Shown here: in pieces, positions 1-7,307 of the stretch
Layout of the letters: every line of letters begins with the position of its first letter
Position numbering within the stretch: the first letter of the stretch is position 1
Origin: Photobacterium profundum
Lineage (GTDB): Bacteria > Pseudomonadota > Gammaproteobacteria > Enterobacterales > Vibrionaceae
Direction of reading: 5' to 3'
DNA: 64,000 bases
Assembly (NCBI RefSeq): GCF_003026285.1
Contig: NZ_PYOD01000021.1
Coordinates: forward strand, 1-64,000
Made by a program: the position numbers and the translations under genes
Notes under the pieces: model-generated
Databases searched by the model: none
The model's input: only the letters and a program-made list of their open reading frames with translations
What the model was told of the DNA's origin: nothing

Positions 1-5
1 ACTGC

Positions 6-82
6 GGAGTGGTAGTTCAGTTGGTTAGAATACCGGCCTGTCACGCCGGGGGTCGCGGGTTCGAGTCCCGTCCACTCCGCCA
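6..82 (+). tRNA. tRNA-Asp (anticodon GTC)
   Basis: A complete 77-nt cloverleaf. The acceptor stem GGAGTGG pairs with CCACTCC, followed by discriminator G and an encoded CCA at 80-82. The anticodon stem CCGGC/GCCGG encloses loop CTGTCAC with anticodon GTC at 40-42, and the T arm carries GTTCGAGTC. In enterics and vibrios this tRNA often lies at the 3' end of an rRNA operon, so 5S rRNA may lie just left of the window, but that cannot be seen here. A strong terminator follows. Confidence 0.97.
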
Positions 83-91
83 TTATTGAAG

Positions 92-122
92 AAGCCCTAA
101 TCGAAAGATTAGGGCTTTTTTA
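92..122 (+). terminator. Rho-independent terminator of tRNA-Asp
   Basis: An 11-bp stem, AAGCCCTAATC / GATTAGGGCTT, closes on a GAAA tetraloop and is followed by a T run. It lies 10 bp after the tRNA CCA end. Confidence 0.92.
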
Positions 123-161
123 CGTCTGTATAAAATAGATATTCGCACAGAATAGACACTG

Positions 162-269
162 CGAAGTAGTAGTTCAGTTAGTTAGGCTTTTTATTGTAGA
201 GCTTAGCGGCCTGTCACGCCATGAGTTGTGCTGGTTTGAGGTAGATAGAAAGTCCCGTTAACGTAGCCA
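162..269 (+). pseudogene. Decayed tRNA-Asp copy
   Basis: This stretch keeps recognisable pieces of the upstream tRNA-Asp in the same order: a 5' end like GCGAAGTAGTAGTTCAGTTAG, the anticodon arm GCGGCCTGTCACGCC, the fragment AGTCCCGT, and the tail GTAGCCATTATTGAAGAAGCCC. About 20 bases are inserted between the D arm and the anticodon arm, and the variable/T-arm region is scrambled and lengthened. The acceptor ends no longer pair properly and the T loop is lost, so it should not fold as a tRNA. It looks like a tandem duplicate of the whole tRNA-plus-terminator unit that has decayed. Confidence 0.75.
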
Positions 270-278
270 TTATTGAAG

Positions 279-322
279 AAGCCCTCTCTTAAGGTAGAGC
301 TGAAAATATTAGGGCTTTTTTA
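279..322 (+). terminator. Degenerate copy of the tRNA-Asp terminator
   Basis: GAAGCCCT ... ATTAGGGCTTTTTT repeats the outer stem and T run of the terminator at 92-122. The loop has expanded to about 20 bases and contains a small inner CTCT/AGAG pairing. It is part of the same duplicated unit. From here to about 500 I see nothing else of note. Confidence 0.6.
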
Positions 323-507
323 CGTCTATAGAAAATGGAAACTAGTACTGAGTAGATATTCTCTTGTACTAACACTCACACGCTTTACTGTGCTTTCAAT
401 GAATTGTTACAACTGACTTGAAATAGAGTTCATTAAGCACTTGTCACCTGCTGGACGAGTATGAGAATGTTAGGGCAATTTCTAAGACCCAATAAATAGG
501 TACATGC

Positions 508-810
508 ATGAAGTTTTTTTATGAGAGAACAGAAAATGAAGACGAAGTTAAAATTGTTCTGAAGCCTCACTCTTTTTTCATTATGTTATTGATGATCGCT
601 GTATGGCTAATCAATGACTTAGTGCTGAAATCTGCGCCTATAGCACAGTTCATTATGCCGATCTTCATTGCCTTTATGGTGATCCGTTTCTTCTCTATTA
701 TACGTGTACAGAAAGAAGTATTACTGGGAATGAAGCAGCGTAAAGCTGAAACTACAGGCAGTAAGTTTTCACTTAAAAACCCACTGACATATACAATTAA
801 AAAGCACTAA
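508..810 (+). CDS. Small inner-membrane protein, unknown function
   Basis: A 100-residue protein that I do not recognise. A charged N-terminal segment (about residues 1-20) is followed by two hydrophobic stretches, about 22-40 (FFIMLLMIAVWLINDLVL) and 45-66 (APIAQFIMPIFIAFMVIRFF). They suggest a two-pass hairpin with a basic C-terminal tail of about 30 residues. The ATG at 508 has a weak AATAGG ribosome-binding site. It is a single-gene unit with a terminator directly downstream. Reading-frame length, the start context and coherent membrane topology support it as a real gene. No function can be inferred. Confidence 0.7.
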   Translation: MKFFYERTENEDEVKIVLKPHSFFIMLLMIAVWLINDLVLKSAPIAQFIMPIFIAFMVIRFFSIIRVQKEVLLGMKQRKAETTGSKFSLKNPLTYTIKKH

Positions 811-819
811 TGTTTAAAC

Positions 820-858
820 AAGGCATTCATTCCTAGTGGGAAATTATGCCTTATTTTT
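820..858 (+). terminator. Terminator after the small membrane protein
   Basis: AAGGCAT...ATGCCTT forms the outer stem, with inner TTCC/GGAA pairing, followed by ATTTTT. It lies 9 bp after the stop codon at 810. Confidence 0.75.
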
Positions 859-923
859 ACGCTGCTTATCGTTTTGTTAATAACGTGCATAATGGAGGGT
901 ACATCGCATAAATTAGGAGAAAC

Positions 924-2120
924 ATGGAAAGGTTCAACTGGAAACCTTTATTACTAGCGTGTTTGATTGTCAGCATTGGACAGTTAAGCCTAGGGTTAGT
1001 ATTCCCATCTTTACCTTGGATCGCACAAGATCTAAATGTTAGTGCTGATCAAGCCCAATTATTAGTCTCTGTTTATCTTCTGGGTTTTGGTCCTTCTCAA
1101 TTAGTATATGGCCCACTTTCAGATGTGTTTGGTCGTCGACCTATTTTATTGTCAGGCTTATTAATTGCCCTGCTCGGTTTGATTCTTGCTGTTACGCATG
1201 CCGATTCATTTTCATGGCTATTAGCTGGACGCTTTATTCAAGGCTTGGGGGCGGGCAGTGTTGCTGTGTTAGCAAGAGCCACTTTGCGTGATTCCTATCA
1301 AAATCAAAATTTTGTGAAAGCGATGACATGGGTCGCTATTGTTGCTGCTTTTACACCCATTGTTGCGCCAGTAATTGGTGGGCTAGTTAATCATTATTGG
1401 GGTTGGTTAACGGTCTTTATCATTTTGTTAGCCTATATCGGCTTGATTTGGCTTGTGCTGTTGTTTGCTTTTACAGAAACGCTTAACCAAACCAATAAAC
1501 CTGAATCTGTAGGTAAATTGGTGGTGTCTTATTTCTCGTTGATGCGTGAGCGCCACTTTCTTAGTTTTGCAGGGATCGGCTGGATCAACTTTTCATTAGT
1601 GGTGATTTCGATCTCGTTAATGCCGTTTATTATGCAAGTACAAATCGGCATGAGTTCTGAACAGTACGCACTATGGGCGATGATTCCTGCATTCGGGATG
1701 CTTTCTGGTGGCTTGTTATGCCAGCGAATACGTCCTATTTTCGGCACGCAAAAAGTGTTGCAGATTGCGCCTTTTCTTCATTTAATCGCTGGTATTGTAC
1801 TGTTCTTTTCTCCGATGACTCCACAGTGGATCAGTGCGGGTCACTTCTTACTCGCGATGGCAAATGGCATGGCTTTTCCGTGTGCACAGTCAATGTTATT
1901 GATTCCATATGGCAGCCGAGCTGGGACGGTTTCTGCCTTATCTGGAGCTTGCCAAATGGTATTTGCATCATTGATCAGTGGTTTTTTACTGCGATTAGGC
2001 ATGAGCCAAGCGTGGCATTTAGGGGTGGTACTGTTAGTTGCAGCTGGCTTGGGGTTGATACTGGTGCGTATTGGTGCAAAAAGCGAAAGTGGTAAACAAG
2101 CAGCAGCCGCATTAAATTAA
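924..2120 (+). CDS. EmrD/Bcr-like MFS drug efflux transporter
   Basis: A 398-residue, 12-helix transporter of the DHA1 (Bcr/CflA/EmrD) branch of the major facilitator superfamily. It is expected to export drugs or other small hydrophobic compounds from the inner membrane by proton antiport. The MFS motif A is clear at residues 62-73 (YGPLSDVFGRRP, between helices 2 and 3). A helix-5 motif C-like stretch, PIVAPVIGGLV, follows around residues 150-160. N-terminal similarity to E. coli EmrD (SQLVYGPLSD versus SQLFYGPISD) makes EmrD the closest named relative I can recall. The start follows TAGGAGAAAC, a good Shine-Dalgarno. It stands alone, and its substrate cannot be read from sequence. Confidence 0.85.
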   Translation: MERFNWKPLLLACLIVSIGQLSLGLVFPSLPWIAQDLNVSADQAQLLVSVYLLGFGPSQLVYGPLSDVFGRRPILLSGLLIALLGLILAVTHADSFSWLLAGRFIQGLGAGSVAVLARATLRDSYQNQNFVKAMTWVAIVAAFTPIVAPVIGGLVNHYWGWLTVFIILLAYIGLIWLVLLFAFTETLNQTNKPESVGKLVVSYFSLMRERHFLSFAGIGWINFSLVVISISLMPFIMQVQIGMSSEQYALWAMIPAFGMLSGGLLCQRIRPIFGTQKVLQIAPFLHLIAGIVLFFSPMTPQWISAGHFLLAMANGMAFPCAQSMLLIPYGSRAGTVSALSGACQMVFASLISGFLLRLGMSQAWHLGVVLLVAAGLGLILVRIGAKSESGKQAAAALN

Positions 2121-2207
2121 CCCGAAATAGAGACACTGAACCATACTTACCTAATGACACTGCTATCAGTAGTTGAAAATGAAACGTCATTGGTTGAGGA
2201 AATAAGT

Positions 2208-2543
2208 ATGGTGAGGTTAATGGTGTTTATTGTCCTGATCATCTTGTCTGGTTGTGCTGCTCAGTACGAAGTAGATCTCTCTGAAAATAAAGAGTGGCAG
2301 CAGCTTGGAACTTATCATGGTGAGCAAGGTTATCGTGAATTAAATGAAAAAAAACTAAATAATCTTGGTGCGTTATCGGAAACTGAATATGAATCTTACC
2401 GAGCCGGTTACCTAAAAGGGCGGTTTGATTACTGTTCAGGAAGGAAAACAGTGACAACAGTGATTAATCAAGGTTACCCCGATGATTGTGCTGCCTCGAA
2501 ACAAGGGCGCAGTAGCTACAGTGTGATTGAACGTGGATACTGA
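2208..2543 (+). CDS. Small DUF2799-like lipoprotein
   Basis: From the ATG at 2208, preceded by GAGGA at 2196-2200, this encodes 111 residues. A short lipoprotein signal ends in the lipobox LSGC, so the mature protein should be acylated and anchored in an envelope membrane. In-frame codons run further upstream to 2154, but they would bury the signal peptide and lack a ribosome-binding site. The mature part has WQQLGTYHGEQGYRE and YRAGYLKGRFDYCS, the Gly/Tyr-rich pattern with paired cysteines that I associate with DUF2799 proteins. The function is unknown. A terminator follows directly. Confidence 0.8.
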   Translation: MVRLMVFIVLIILSGCAAQYEVDLSENKEWQQLGTYHGEQGYRELNEKKLNNLGALSETEYESYRAGYLKGRFDYCSGRKTVTTVINQGYPDDCAASKQGRSSYSVIERGY

Positions 2544-2568
2544 ATTGCACTCCCTCAGTTAGAGACAA

Positions 2569-2594
2569 AAAAGGCTACCGAGGTAGCCTTTTTA
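2569..2594 (+). terminator. Bidirectional Rho-independent terminator
   Basis: AAAAAAGGCTACC / GGTAGCCTTTTT with a two-base turn. Flanking A and T runs let it serve both the lipoprotein gene (+) and dapD (-), which converge here. Confidence 0.9.
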
Positions 2595-2635
2595 ATGCGT
2601 GATATTTACATACACGTATCTACTAAGCAATTAGC

Positions 2636-3667
2636 TTAGTTGTTGCTGTGAAGCTCACTGTTAAGCTCAACTGCAGACTTATTAGTCAAACACTCAATTT
2701 GACCGGTGATTGAGTTACGACGGAATAGTAGGTCAGCTTTACCAGCAAGATCGCGTGCTTTGGCGATTTCAACTTCTTTGCCTTCGTTATCAAGCATGCG
2801 AACCTTAGTACCCGCAGTTACATACAGGCCTGATTCAATAGTACAACGATCGCCCATTGGGAAGCCCAAGCCGGCGTTTGCACCTAATAGGCAGTTTTCG
2901 CCGATAGAGATAACCATCTTACCGCCACCAGACAATGTACCCATGATAGAAGCGCCGCCGCCAATATCAGAGCCTTCGCCAACCATTACGCCAGCAGAAA
3001 TACGACCTTCAACCATGCTCACACCAGTTGTACCAGCATTGAAGTTGATGAAGCCTTCATGCATTACAGTTGTGCCTTCGCCAACATGGGCGCCTAAACG
3101 AACACGAGAAGTATCAGCGATACGAATACCAGTAGGTACGATGTAATCAACCATTTTAGGAAATTTATCAACACAATCGACGATGATAACTTCACCATTC
3201 AAACGTGCATCCATTTGACGTTCTGCAAGCTCTGGTAAATCAATAGGTCCTTTGTTGGTCCATGCGATGTTATGTAACAAGCCGAAGATGCCATCAAGTA
3301 CTACGCCATGAGGTTTCACTAGACGGTGCGAGATAAGTTGAAGCTTTAAGAAGCCTTCAGAAACAGATGTTGGCGCTGCATCTGTCGCCAGAATTACAAG
3401 AATCAATGTCTGTGAAGATTGTGATGCTTTCGCTGCAAATTGTGCGCTTTTTTCATCACCAGCAGTTTGAAATATAACCGTAAGATCAGCGCATTGAGCT
3501 GGAGTCACTTCGATAGACTGGTTGCCTTCTTTATAAGAAACAACGGCAGCGACTGCTTTAACAAGTTCTTCTGAAGGGTTAAGCGTAGGTGTTGGGAAAA
3601 ATGCTTCGATGATTTTTCCGTCACGGTTTTTAGTCGCAGTACCTAAGGCAATTGAAAAGCTAGCCAT
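2636..3667 (-). CDS. dapD: Tetrahydrodipicolinate N-succinyltransferase
   Basis: DapD transfers succinyl from succinyl-CoA to tetrahydrodipicolinate in the succinylase branch of lysine and diaminopimelate synthesis, and so feeds peptidoglycan. At 343 residues it is the long form found in vibrios and pseudomonads, not the roughly 274-residue enterobacterial form. The C-terminal half (about 170-300) has hexapeptide-repeat character, with isoleucine/valine/glycine turns such as RLGAHVGEGTTVMHEGFINF and GGGASIMGTLSGGG, indicating a left-handed beta-helix. The start follows GGAG. It is monocistronic and convergent with the upstream lipoprotein gene. Confidence 0.95.
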   Translation of the reverse strand: MASFSIALGTATKNRDGKIIEAFFPTPTLNPSEELVKAVAAVVSYKEGNQSIEVTPAQCADLTVIFQTAGDEKSAQFAAKASQSSQTLILVILATDAAPTSVSEGFLKLQLISHRLVKPHGVVLDGIFGLLHNIAWTNKGPIDLPELAERQMDARLNGEVIIVDCVDKFPKMVDYIVPTGIRIADTSRVRLGAHVGEGTTVMHEGFINFNAGTTGVSMVEGRISAGVMVGEGSDIGGGASIMGTLSGGGKMVISIGENCLLGANAGLGFPMGDRCTIESGLYVTAGTKVRMLDNEGKEVEIAKARDLAGKADLLFRRNSITGQIECLTNKSAVELNSELHSNN

Positions 3668-3871
3668 TATTAATTGTTCTCCATTTCAAATATTTTCAGA
3701 GCTGGATCAGTTTGATCATTAAAAAGCTCGTCGCTGAATTTGTATAAATTGGTATTACATTAAAACCATCATAAAGACACTTGAAGCGATATAGAAGGGC
3801 TGAATAAGCAATCAGTCAAAAATGACAGCAATATGACGAGAATAATAGTAAGACAATATTTGAATATGCAT

Positions 3872-3898
3872 AAAAAAACCCCCTAGATAGGAGGTTTA
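3872..3898 (-). terminator. Terminator downstream of yebG
   Basis: Read on the minus strand, AAACCTCCT...AGGGGGTTT is a nine-position stem with one mismatch, followed by seven Ts. It lies about 70 bp after the yebG stop. The rest of the 302-bp gap between yebG and dapD holds only the dapD leader. Confidence 0.8.
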
Positions 3899-3969
3899 TT
3901 CATTGAGAGGAAATAAAAAATGAAGGGTTAAGCTCAGTTATTGTTTACCTCTGAAATCATTATTAATGA

Positions 3970-4272
3970 TTAAGCCGCTTCATCTTGTGATTGCTCTTCA
4001 ACAATTTTAGCAGATTCAGCTTTCTTTTTAGGTGCTGGTTTTGCTTTTTTAGCACCTAGAGCAATCAATACTTCTTCACGCTTTTGCGCTAAAAATAATG
4101 ATAATTCTTCTTGTTTAGCTTCATCTTCAAAAAGTTCACTAGCAGCAAGCAAAGTAAACATTTCATCAGCCATATCAAGCATTTTGTCGTATGCGTCAGC
4201 TTCGGACTTAGAGGTGAAAGTCATCTTTTCTTCTCCGTTGCGCTCAACTACATATTTGACGATAACAGCCAT
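3970..4272 (-). CDS. yebG: YebG family SOS-regulated protein
   Basis: A 100-residue protein closely resembling E. coli YebG through its first half: MAVIVKYVVERNGEEKMTFT against MAVEVKYVVIREGEEKMSFT, then the shared stretch SEADAYDKMLD. The C-terminal tail is lysine- and alanine-rich (AKPAPKKKAES), then acidic. YebG is an SOS-induced protein of unclear biochemical role. I place the start at the ATG at 4272, because GGAG at 4282-4285 is correctly spaced for it. An in-frame GTG at 4278 is too close to that site. A LexA-type operator lies just upstream, shared with a divergent DNA-repair gene. Confidence 0.93.
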   Translation of the reverse strand: MAVIVKYVVERNGEEKMTFTSKSEADAYDKMLDMADEMFTLLAASELFEDEAKQEELSLFLAQKREEVLIALGAKKAKPAPKKKAESAKIVEEQSQDEAA

Positions 4273-4298
4273 GGTCACCCTCTCCAGAAATTGATTTA

Positions 4299-4314
4299 CT
4301 GGCTGCTTATACAG
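4299..4314. promoter_or_regulatory. LexA-type SOS operator
   Basis: CTGGCTGCTTATACAG fits CTG-N10-CAG. On the minus strand it reads CTGTATAAGCAGCCAG, whose first half matches the gammaproteobacterial LexA consensus CTGTATAT closely. It lies 26 bp upstream of yebG and 41 bp upstream of the divergent glycosylase gene. yebG is a known LexA target in E. coli, which supports the call. Confidence 0.75.
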
Positions 4315-4355
4315 TAGTATGACGTCTTCTGTCCAGTGATAAGCGTGTTAATGTG

Positions 4356-5042
4356 ATGGTGAAAGAAAAATTTGCTCAAATTTATACTCGAGCGTCTGAA
4401 AGAAAAGGGGGAGATGATGAACTGGAAAGTTTACTGTCAGTCCCTTTAAGCGCTCAGGAAATTAAAACAATTCCTGATGATCGATGGCTAGCTGCATTTT
4501 CACAGAAGGTGTTTCAATGCGGTATTAGTTGGAAAGTGGTACGCAGTAAGTGGCCAAATTTCGAAGAGGTCTTTTTTCAGTTTAATATTGAAAAAATGCT
4601 GTTGATACCAACTGATATGTGGGAACGAAAAGCGACTGATCCTGCGATTATTCGCCATCTTACTAAAGTGATGACTATTCCCGCGAATGCACAAATGATC
4701 CATGAGGCAGCACTTGAGTATGGTTCTTTTGCGGCAATGGTTGCTGACTGGCCGGAAAGTGACATTATTGGCTTATGGCGTTACATGAAAAAAAATGGCA
4801 AACGTCTTGGTGGAAATACTGGCCCTTATACATTGCGTGTAATGGGTAAAGATACGTTTTTATTGACTCAAGATATGGAGTCTTATCTACGTAATATCGG
4901 GGTTATTGACGGGGGGCGAGATACTCAAAAATCATTATTAGCCACGCAACAAGCGTTTAATGATTGGCAGCAAGAAACTGGCCGTCCATTATCTCAGATC
5001 AGCCAGATCATTTCGTTCAGTTGCGGTGACAACCGGATATAG
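4356..5042 (+). CDS. DNA-3-methyladenine glycosylase I-like protein
   Basis: A 228-residue protein resembling the Tag (3-methyladenine DNA glycosylase I, HhH superfamily) family. WLAAFSQKVFQCGISWKVVRSKWPNFEEVFFQFN corresponds to the family's 'I-LR-Q-GLSW-TVL-KR--FR-AF--FD' core, and ATDPAIIRHLTKVMTIPANAQMIHE to the following helices. It would excise alkylated adenine from DNA. It is longer than and diverged from classical Tag, and the C-terminal zinc-binding Cys/His pattern is not obvious, so it may be a paralogue with different specificity. The start is ATG 4356; GTG 4353 is adjacent and the ribosome-binding site is weak. It is transcribed away from the LexA-type operator shared with yebG. 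Confidence 0.75.
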   Translation: MVKEKFAQIYTRASERKGGDDELESLLSVPLSAQEIKTIPDDRWLAAFSQKVFQCGISWKVVRSKWPNFEEVFFQFNIEKMLLIPTDMWERKATDPAIIRHLTKVMTIPANAQMIHEAALEYGSFAAMVADWPESDIIGLWRYMKKNGKRLGGNTGPYTLRVMGKDTFLLTQDMESYLRNIGVIDGGRDTQKSLLATQQAFNDWQQETGRPLSQISQIISFSCGDNRI

Positions 5043-5059
5043 AGAACCCTAGGTTAGAC

Positions 5060-5950
5060 CTATCGTTTTAAATCCCACTTCTGGCAAAAATTCAGAAATA
5101 GTTTAAGAAGTGGGCTTTGGTATTTTTCTTTATGAAAAAGTAACCAATATTGACGACGCATATCTAAGGGTAATTTAAGAATCACCAACCGGTTGTCGTT
5201 CACGGCATGTTGAATGGCTAACTTTGATAGGCAAGTGATACCTAAGTTTGCAGCCACACAATTGATGATCGCTTCGGTGGTGTTGAGTTCAAATGCTTGA
5301 TGCCACTTTTCCAACCGAGGTGATATGCGATTTAAGAAGAATTCACGCGTGCCAGACCCTGGTTCTCTTAGTACCCACTCAGAATTTTCTAAATCGACCA
5401 AGCGAAGGTTATTAATCAAGGTTAACGGGTGACTTGGGTGGCAAACTACAACCATTTCATCATCGAGCCAAGGTTCAGTCACAAGATCATTTTGCTGTAC
5501 TTTACCTTCGACTAAAGCGATATCGAGTTCAAATTCACTTAATTTGTGACAAATCTGGGCGGTATTCGAAATAAACAGTGATTGATCATAGTGCTGCGAG
5601 CTCTCGCGAAAATCTCTTAATAAAAATGGGGTAACTTGATTACCTACCGTATCACTCGAGCCAATTTTCAGGTTACCTGTTACAGGGCCAGTTTGATCAA
5701 ATAAATTCTCAATTGAATGACTACGTGACAGTAATTCATCAGCTAAAGGAAGCAATCGCTTGCCTTGTTCATTAATGATAAGACGATTATTATTGCGGTC
5801 AAAAAGTTTATGGTCGAGTTGTTTTTCGAGCTCAGATAACGCCATGCTAACTGCAGGCTTAGATAAAAACAGTTTGTCAGCTGCTGCCGTAATGGTCCGC
5901 TCTTGTGCGACGGTGACGAAAACTTTTAATTGCTTCAGCGCAATGTTCAT
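5060..5950 (-). CDS. LysR-type regulator, YeiE-like
   Basis: A 296-residue LysR-family regulator. The N-terminal winged helix-turn-helix spans about residues 5-63 (LKQLKVFVTVAQERTITAAA, then LFLSKPAVSMALSELEKQL). The effector domain begins near residue 90 and includes the YeiE-like stretches EPWLDDEMVVV, WVLREPGSGTREF and TTEAIINCVAANLGITCLS. The last is close to the E. coli YeiE sequence NSEAIKHAVRHGLGISCLS. It diverges from the TDT transporter at 6134 across a 183-bp AT-rich gap, the usual arrangement for a LysR protein controlling its neighbour. The effector is unknown. The terminator shared with the convergent glycosylase gene is not clear. Confidence 0.88.
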   Translation of the reverse strand: MNIALKQLKVFVTVAQERTITAAADKLFLSKPAVSMALSELEKQLDHKLFDRNNNRLIINEQGKRLLPLADELLSRSHSIENLFDQTGPVTGNLKIGSSDTVGNQVTPFLLRDFRESSQHYDQSLFISNTAQICHKLSEFELDIALVEGKVQQNDLVTEPWLDDEMVVVCHPSHPLTLINNLRLVDLENSEWVLREPGSGTREFFLNRISPRLEKWHQAFELNTTEAIINCVAANLGITCLSKLAIQHAVNDNRLVILKLPLDMRRQYWLLFHKEKYQSPLLKLFLNFCQKWDLKR

Positions 5951-6133
5951 ACTGTCCCTTCTTAGTTATCATTGTTATCGTTAAGTAAAACTTAATCTCT
6001 TGTTCAATATATTCAATTATTATAAATAATTCAAATTATATATAATAATTTTGTGTTCAGAGATTAATGTTTTCAGCCCGAAATGGTTTTAACCATAACA
6101 CATGAGATTTGGGGTGAAATTAGAGAGGTCAAA

Positions 6134-7111
6134 ATGATTAAAGCAACTAAAAATAAAGTAGCAGGCGCTCCAACCCCTATGGCGGGTTTAGCATTAGGTA
6201 TCGCAAGTCTTGGTTGGTGCTGGGAAAATGCAGCGGATCTTAATGGTACAGGGCAGGTTACAGGCGCTGTGATTGCATCAATATTGTTAGTGATTCTTGC
6301 TACAAAATTTCTTTTTCATCCTAAGTCGCTTTGGAATGACTTAACGCACCATGTTGTTGGGAGTGTTGTGCCAACGTTTGCGATGGCTTTAATGGCAGTC
6401 TCAAAAGCGGTAGGTATTTATGCGCCGAATGCTGCGCAGGTACTGTGGTTATTTGCCGTTATACTGCATTTAGTTTTCTTGGCATTGTTTGTTTACCATC
6501 GTGTGGTTGAGTTTAAATTACATCACATGGTACCGAGTTGGTTTGTGCCACCGATTGGTTTGATTGTGGCTGATGTGGCGTTTCCTGGTGGTGCCTTGCG
6601 TCCGATAGCTGAAGCGTTATTAGTGTTTGGTATGGGTGTGTATGCGGTCATGTTACCTATCATGATTTACCGTTTGATTTTTAGCCATGAAATTCCAGAT
6701 GCAGCTAAACCAACAATTGCGATAATGGCAGCGCCTGCGAGTTTATCGCTAGCAGGTTATTTAACGGTGGTACAAAATCCATCGCCAGTGATTGTTGCCT
6801 TACTTGCTGGTATTGCAGTATTAATGACTTTTGTTATCTATGTTGCTTTCTTTCGCTTATTACGTCTTGATTTCAGTCCTGGTTATGCAGCATTTACATT
6901 CCCAATGGTGATTGGTGCAACAGCGCTTTATAAAACAGCAGTTTGGATGGCAGCATACGGCTTTTCGCCTGAATATGTTCAGCAAGTATTTAGTCTTGCA
7001 ACTATCGAGCTTTATGTATCAACGGCAGTGGTTTCTTATGTCGCGATTCGTTACTTAGCGTTCTACCGCCCAATTTCACGATTATTGAATCCTGTTCCAC
7101 ATAATGCTTAA
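6134..7111 (+). CDS. TDT/TehA-like membrane transporter
   Basis: A 325-residue integral membrane protein with about ten hydrophobic helices. It belongs to the tellurite-resistance/dicarboxylate transporter (TDT, SLAC1-TehA) family. Members carry dicarboxylates, sulfite or anions, and TehA is linked to tellurite resistance. Family-like signatures are APTPMAGLALGIASLGWCWEN at the N-terminus and VPSWFVPPIGLIVADVAFPGG in the middle. The start is ATG 6134 with GAGAGG upstream; codons upstream to 6083 lack a ribosome-binding site and would place charged residues ahead of the usual N-terminus. It is divergent from a YeiE-like LysR gene that probably regulates it. The substrate is not determinable here. 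Confidence 0.85.
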   Translation: MIKATKNKVAGAPTPMAGLALGIASLGWCWENAADLNGTGQVTGAVIASILLVILATKFLFHPKSLWNDLTHHVVGSVVPTFAMALMAVSKAVGIYAPNAAQVLWLFAVILHLVFLALFVYHRVVEFKLHHMVPSWFVPPIGLIVADVAFPGGALRPIAEALLVFGMGVYAVMLPIMIYRLIFSHEIPDAAKPTIAIMAAPASLSLAGYLTVVQNPSPVIVALLAGIAVLMTFVIYVAFFRLLRLDFSPGYAAFTFPMVIGATALYKTAVWMAAYGFSPEYVQQVFSLATIELYVSTAVVSYVAIRYLAFYRPISRLLNPVPHNA

Positions 7112-7205
7112 TATTACGTTTGGCATTACTCAGAATAAGCTCATGTGTATCATATTATTTTGAGTGTGCTATTTGTCAGCGTTATATTCAGAAGTTATGT
7201 GTTTT

Positions 7206-7228
7206 GCCCGGTTCTGCCGGGCTTTTTT
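7206..7228 (+). terminator. Terminator after the TDT transporter
   Basis: GCCCGG - TTCTG - CCGGGC followed by TTTTTT, about 95 bp after the stop at 7111. Confidence 0.9.
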
Positions 7229-7307
7229 GTATTTGTAATTTAGGTTTGCAGCCAGCAAGTTGATGGTAGACAATCAATGTAACTTTCTCTTTTTGTGAGA
7301 TATCTGC

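Noticed and set aside
1673..2095. 140-codon open frame overlapping the MFS transporter in another frame
   Set aside because: It lies wholly inside a well-supported transporter gene, lacks a ribosome-binding site and has no family resemblance.
2706..3146. 146-codon open frame antisense to dapD
   Set aside because: Shadow of dapD codon bias; its Pro/Ser-rich product resembles the antisense of beta-helix repeats.
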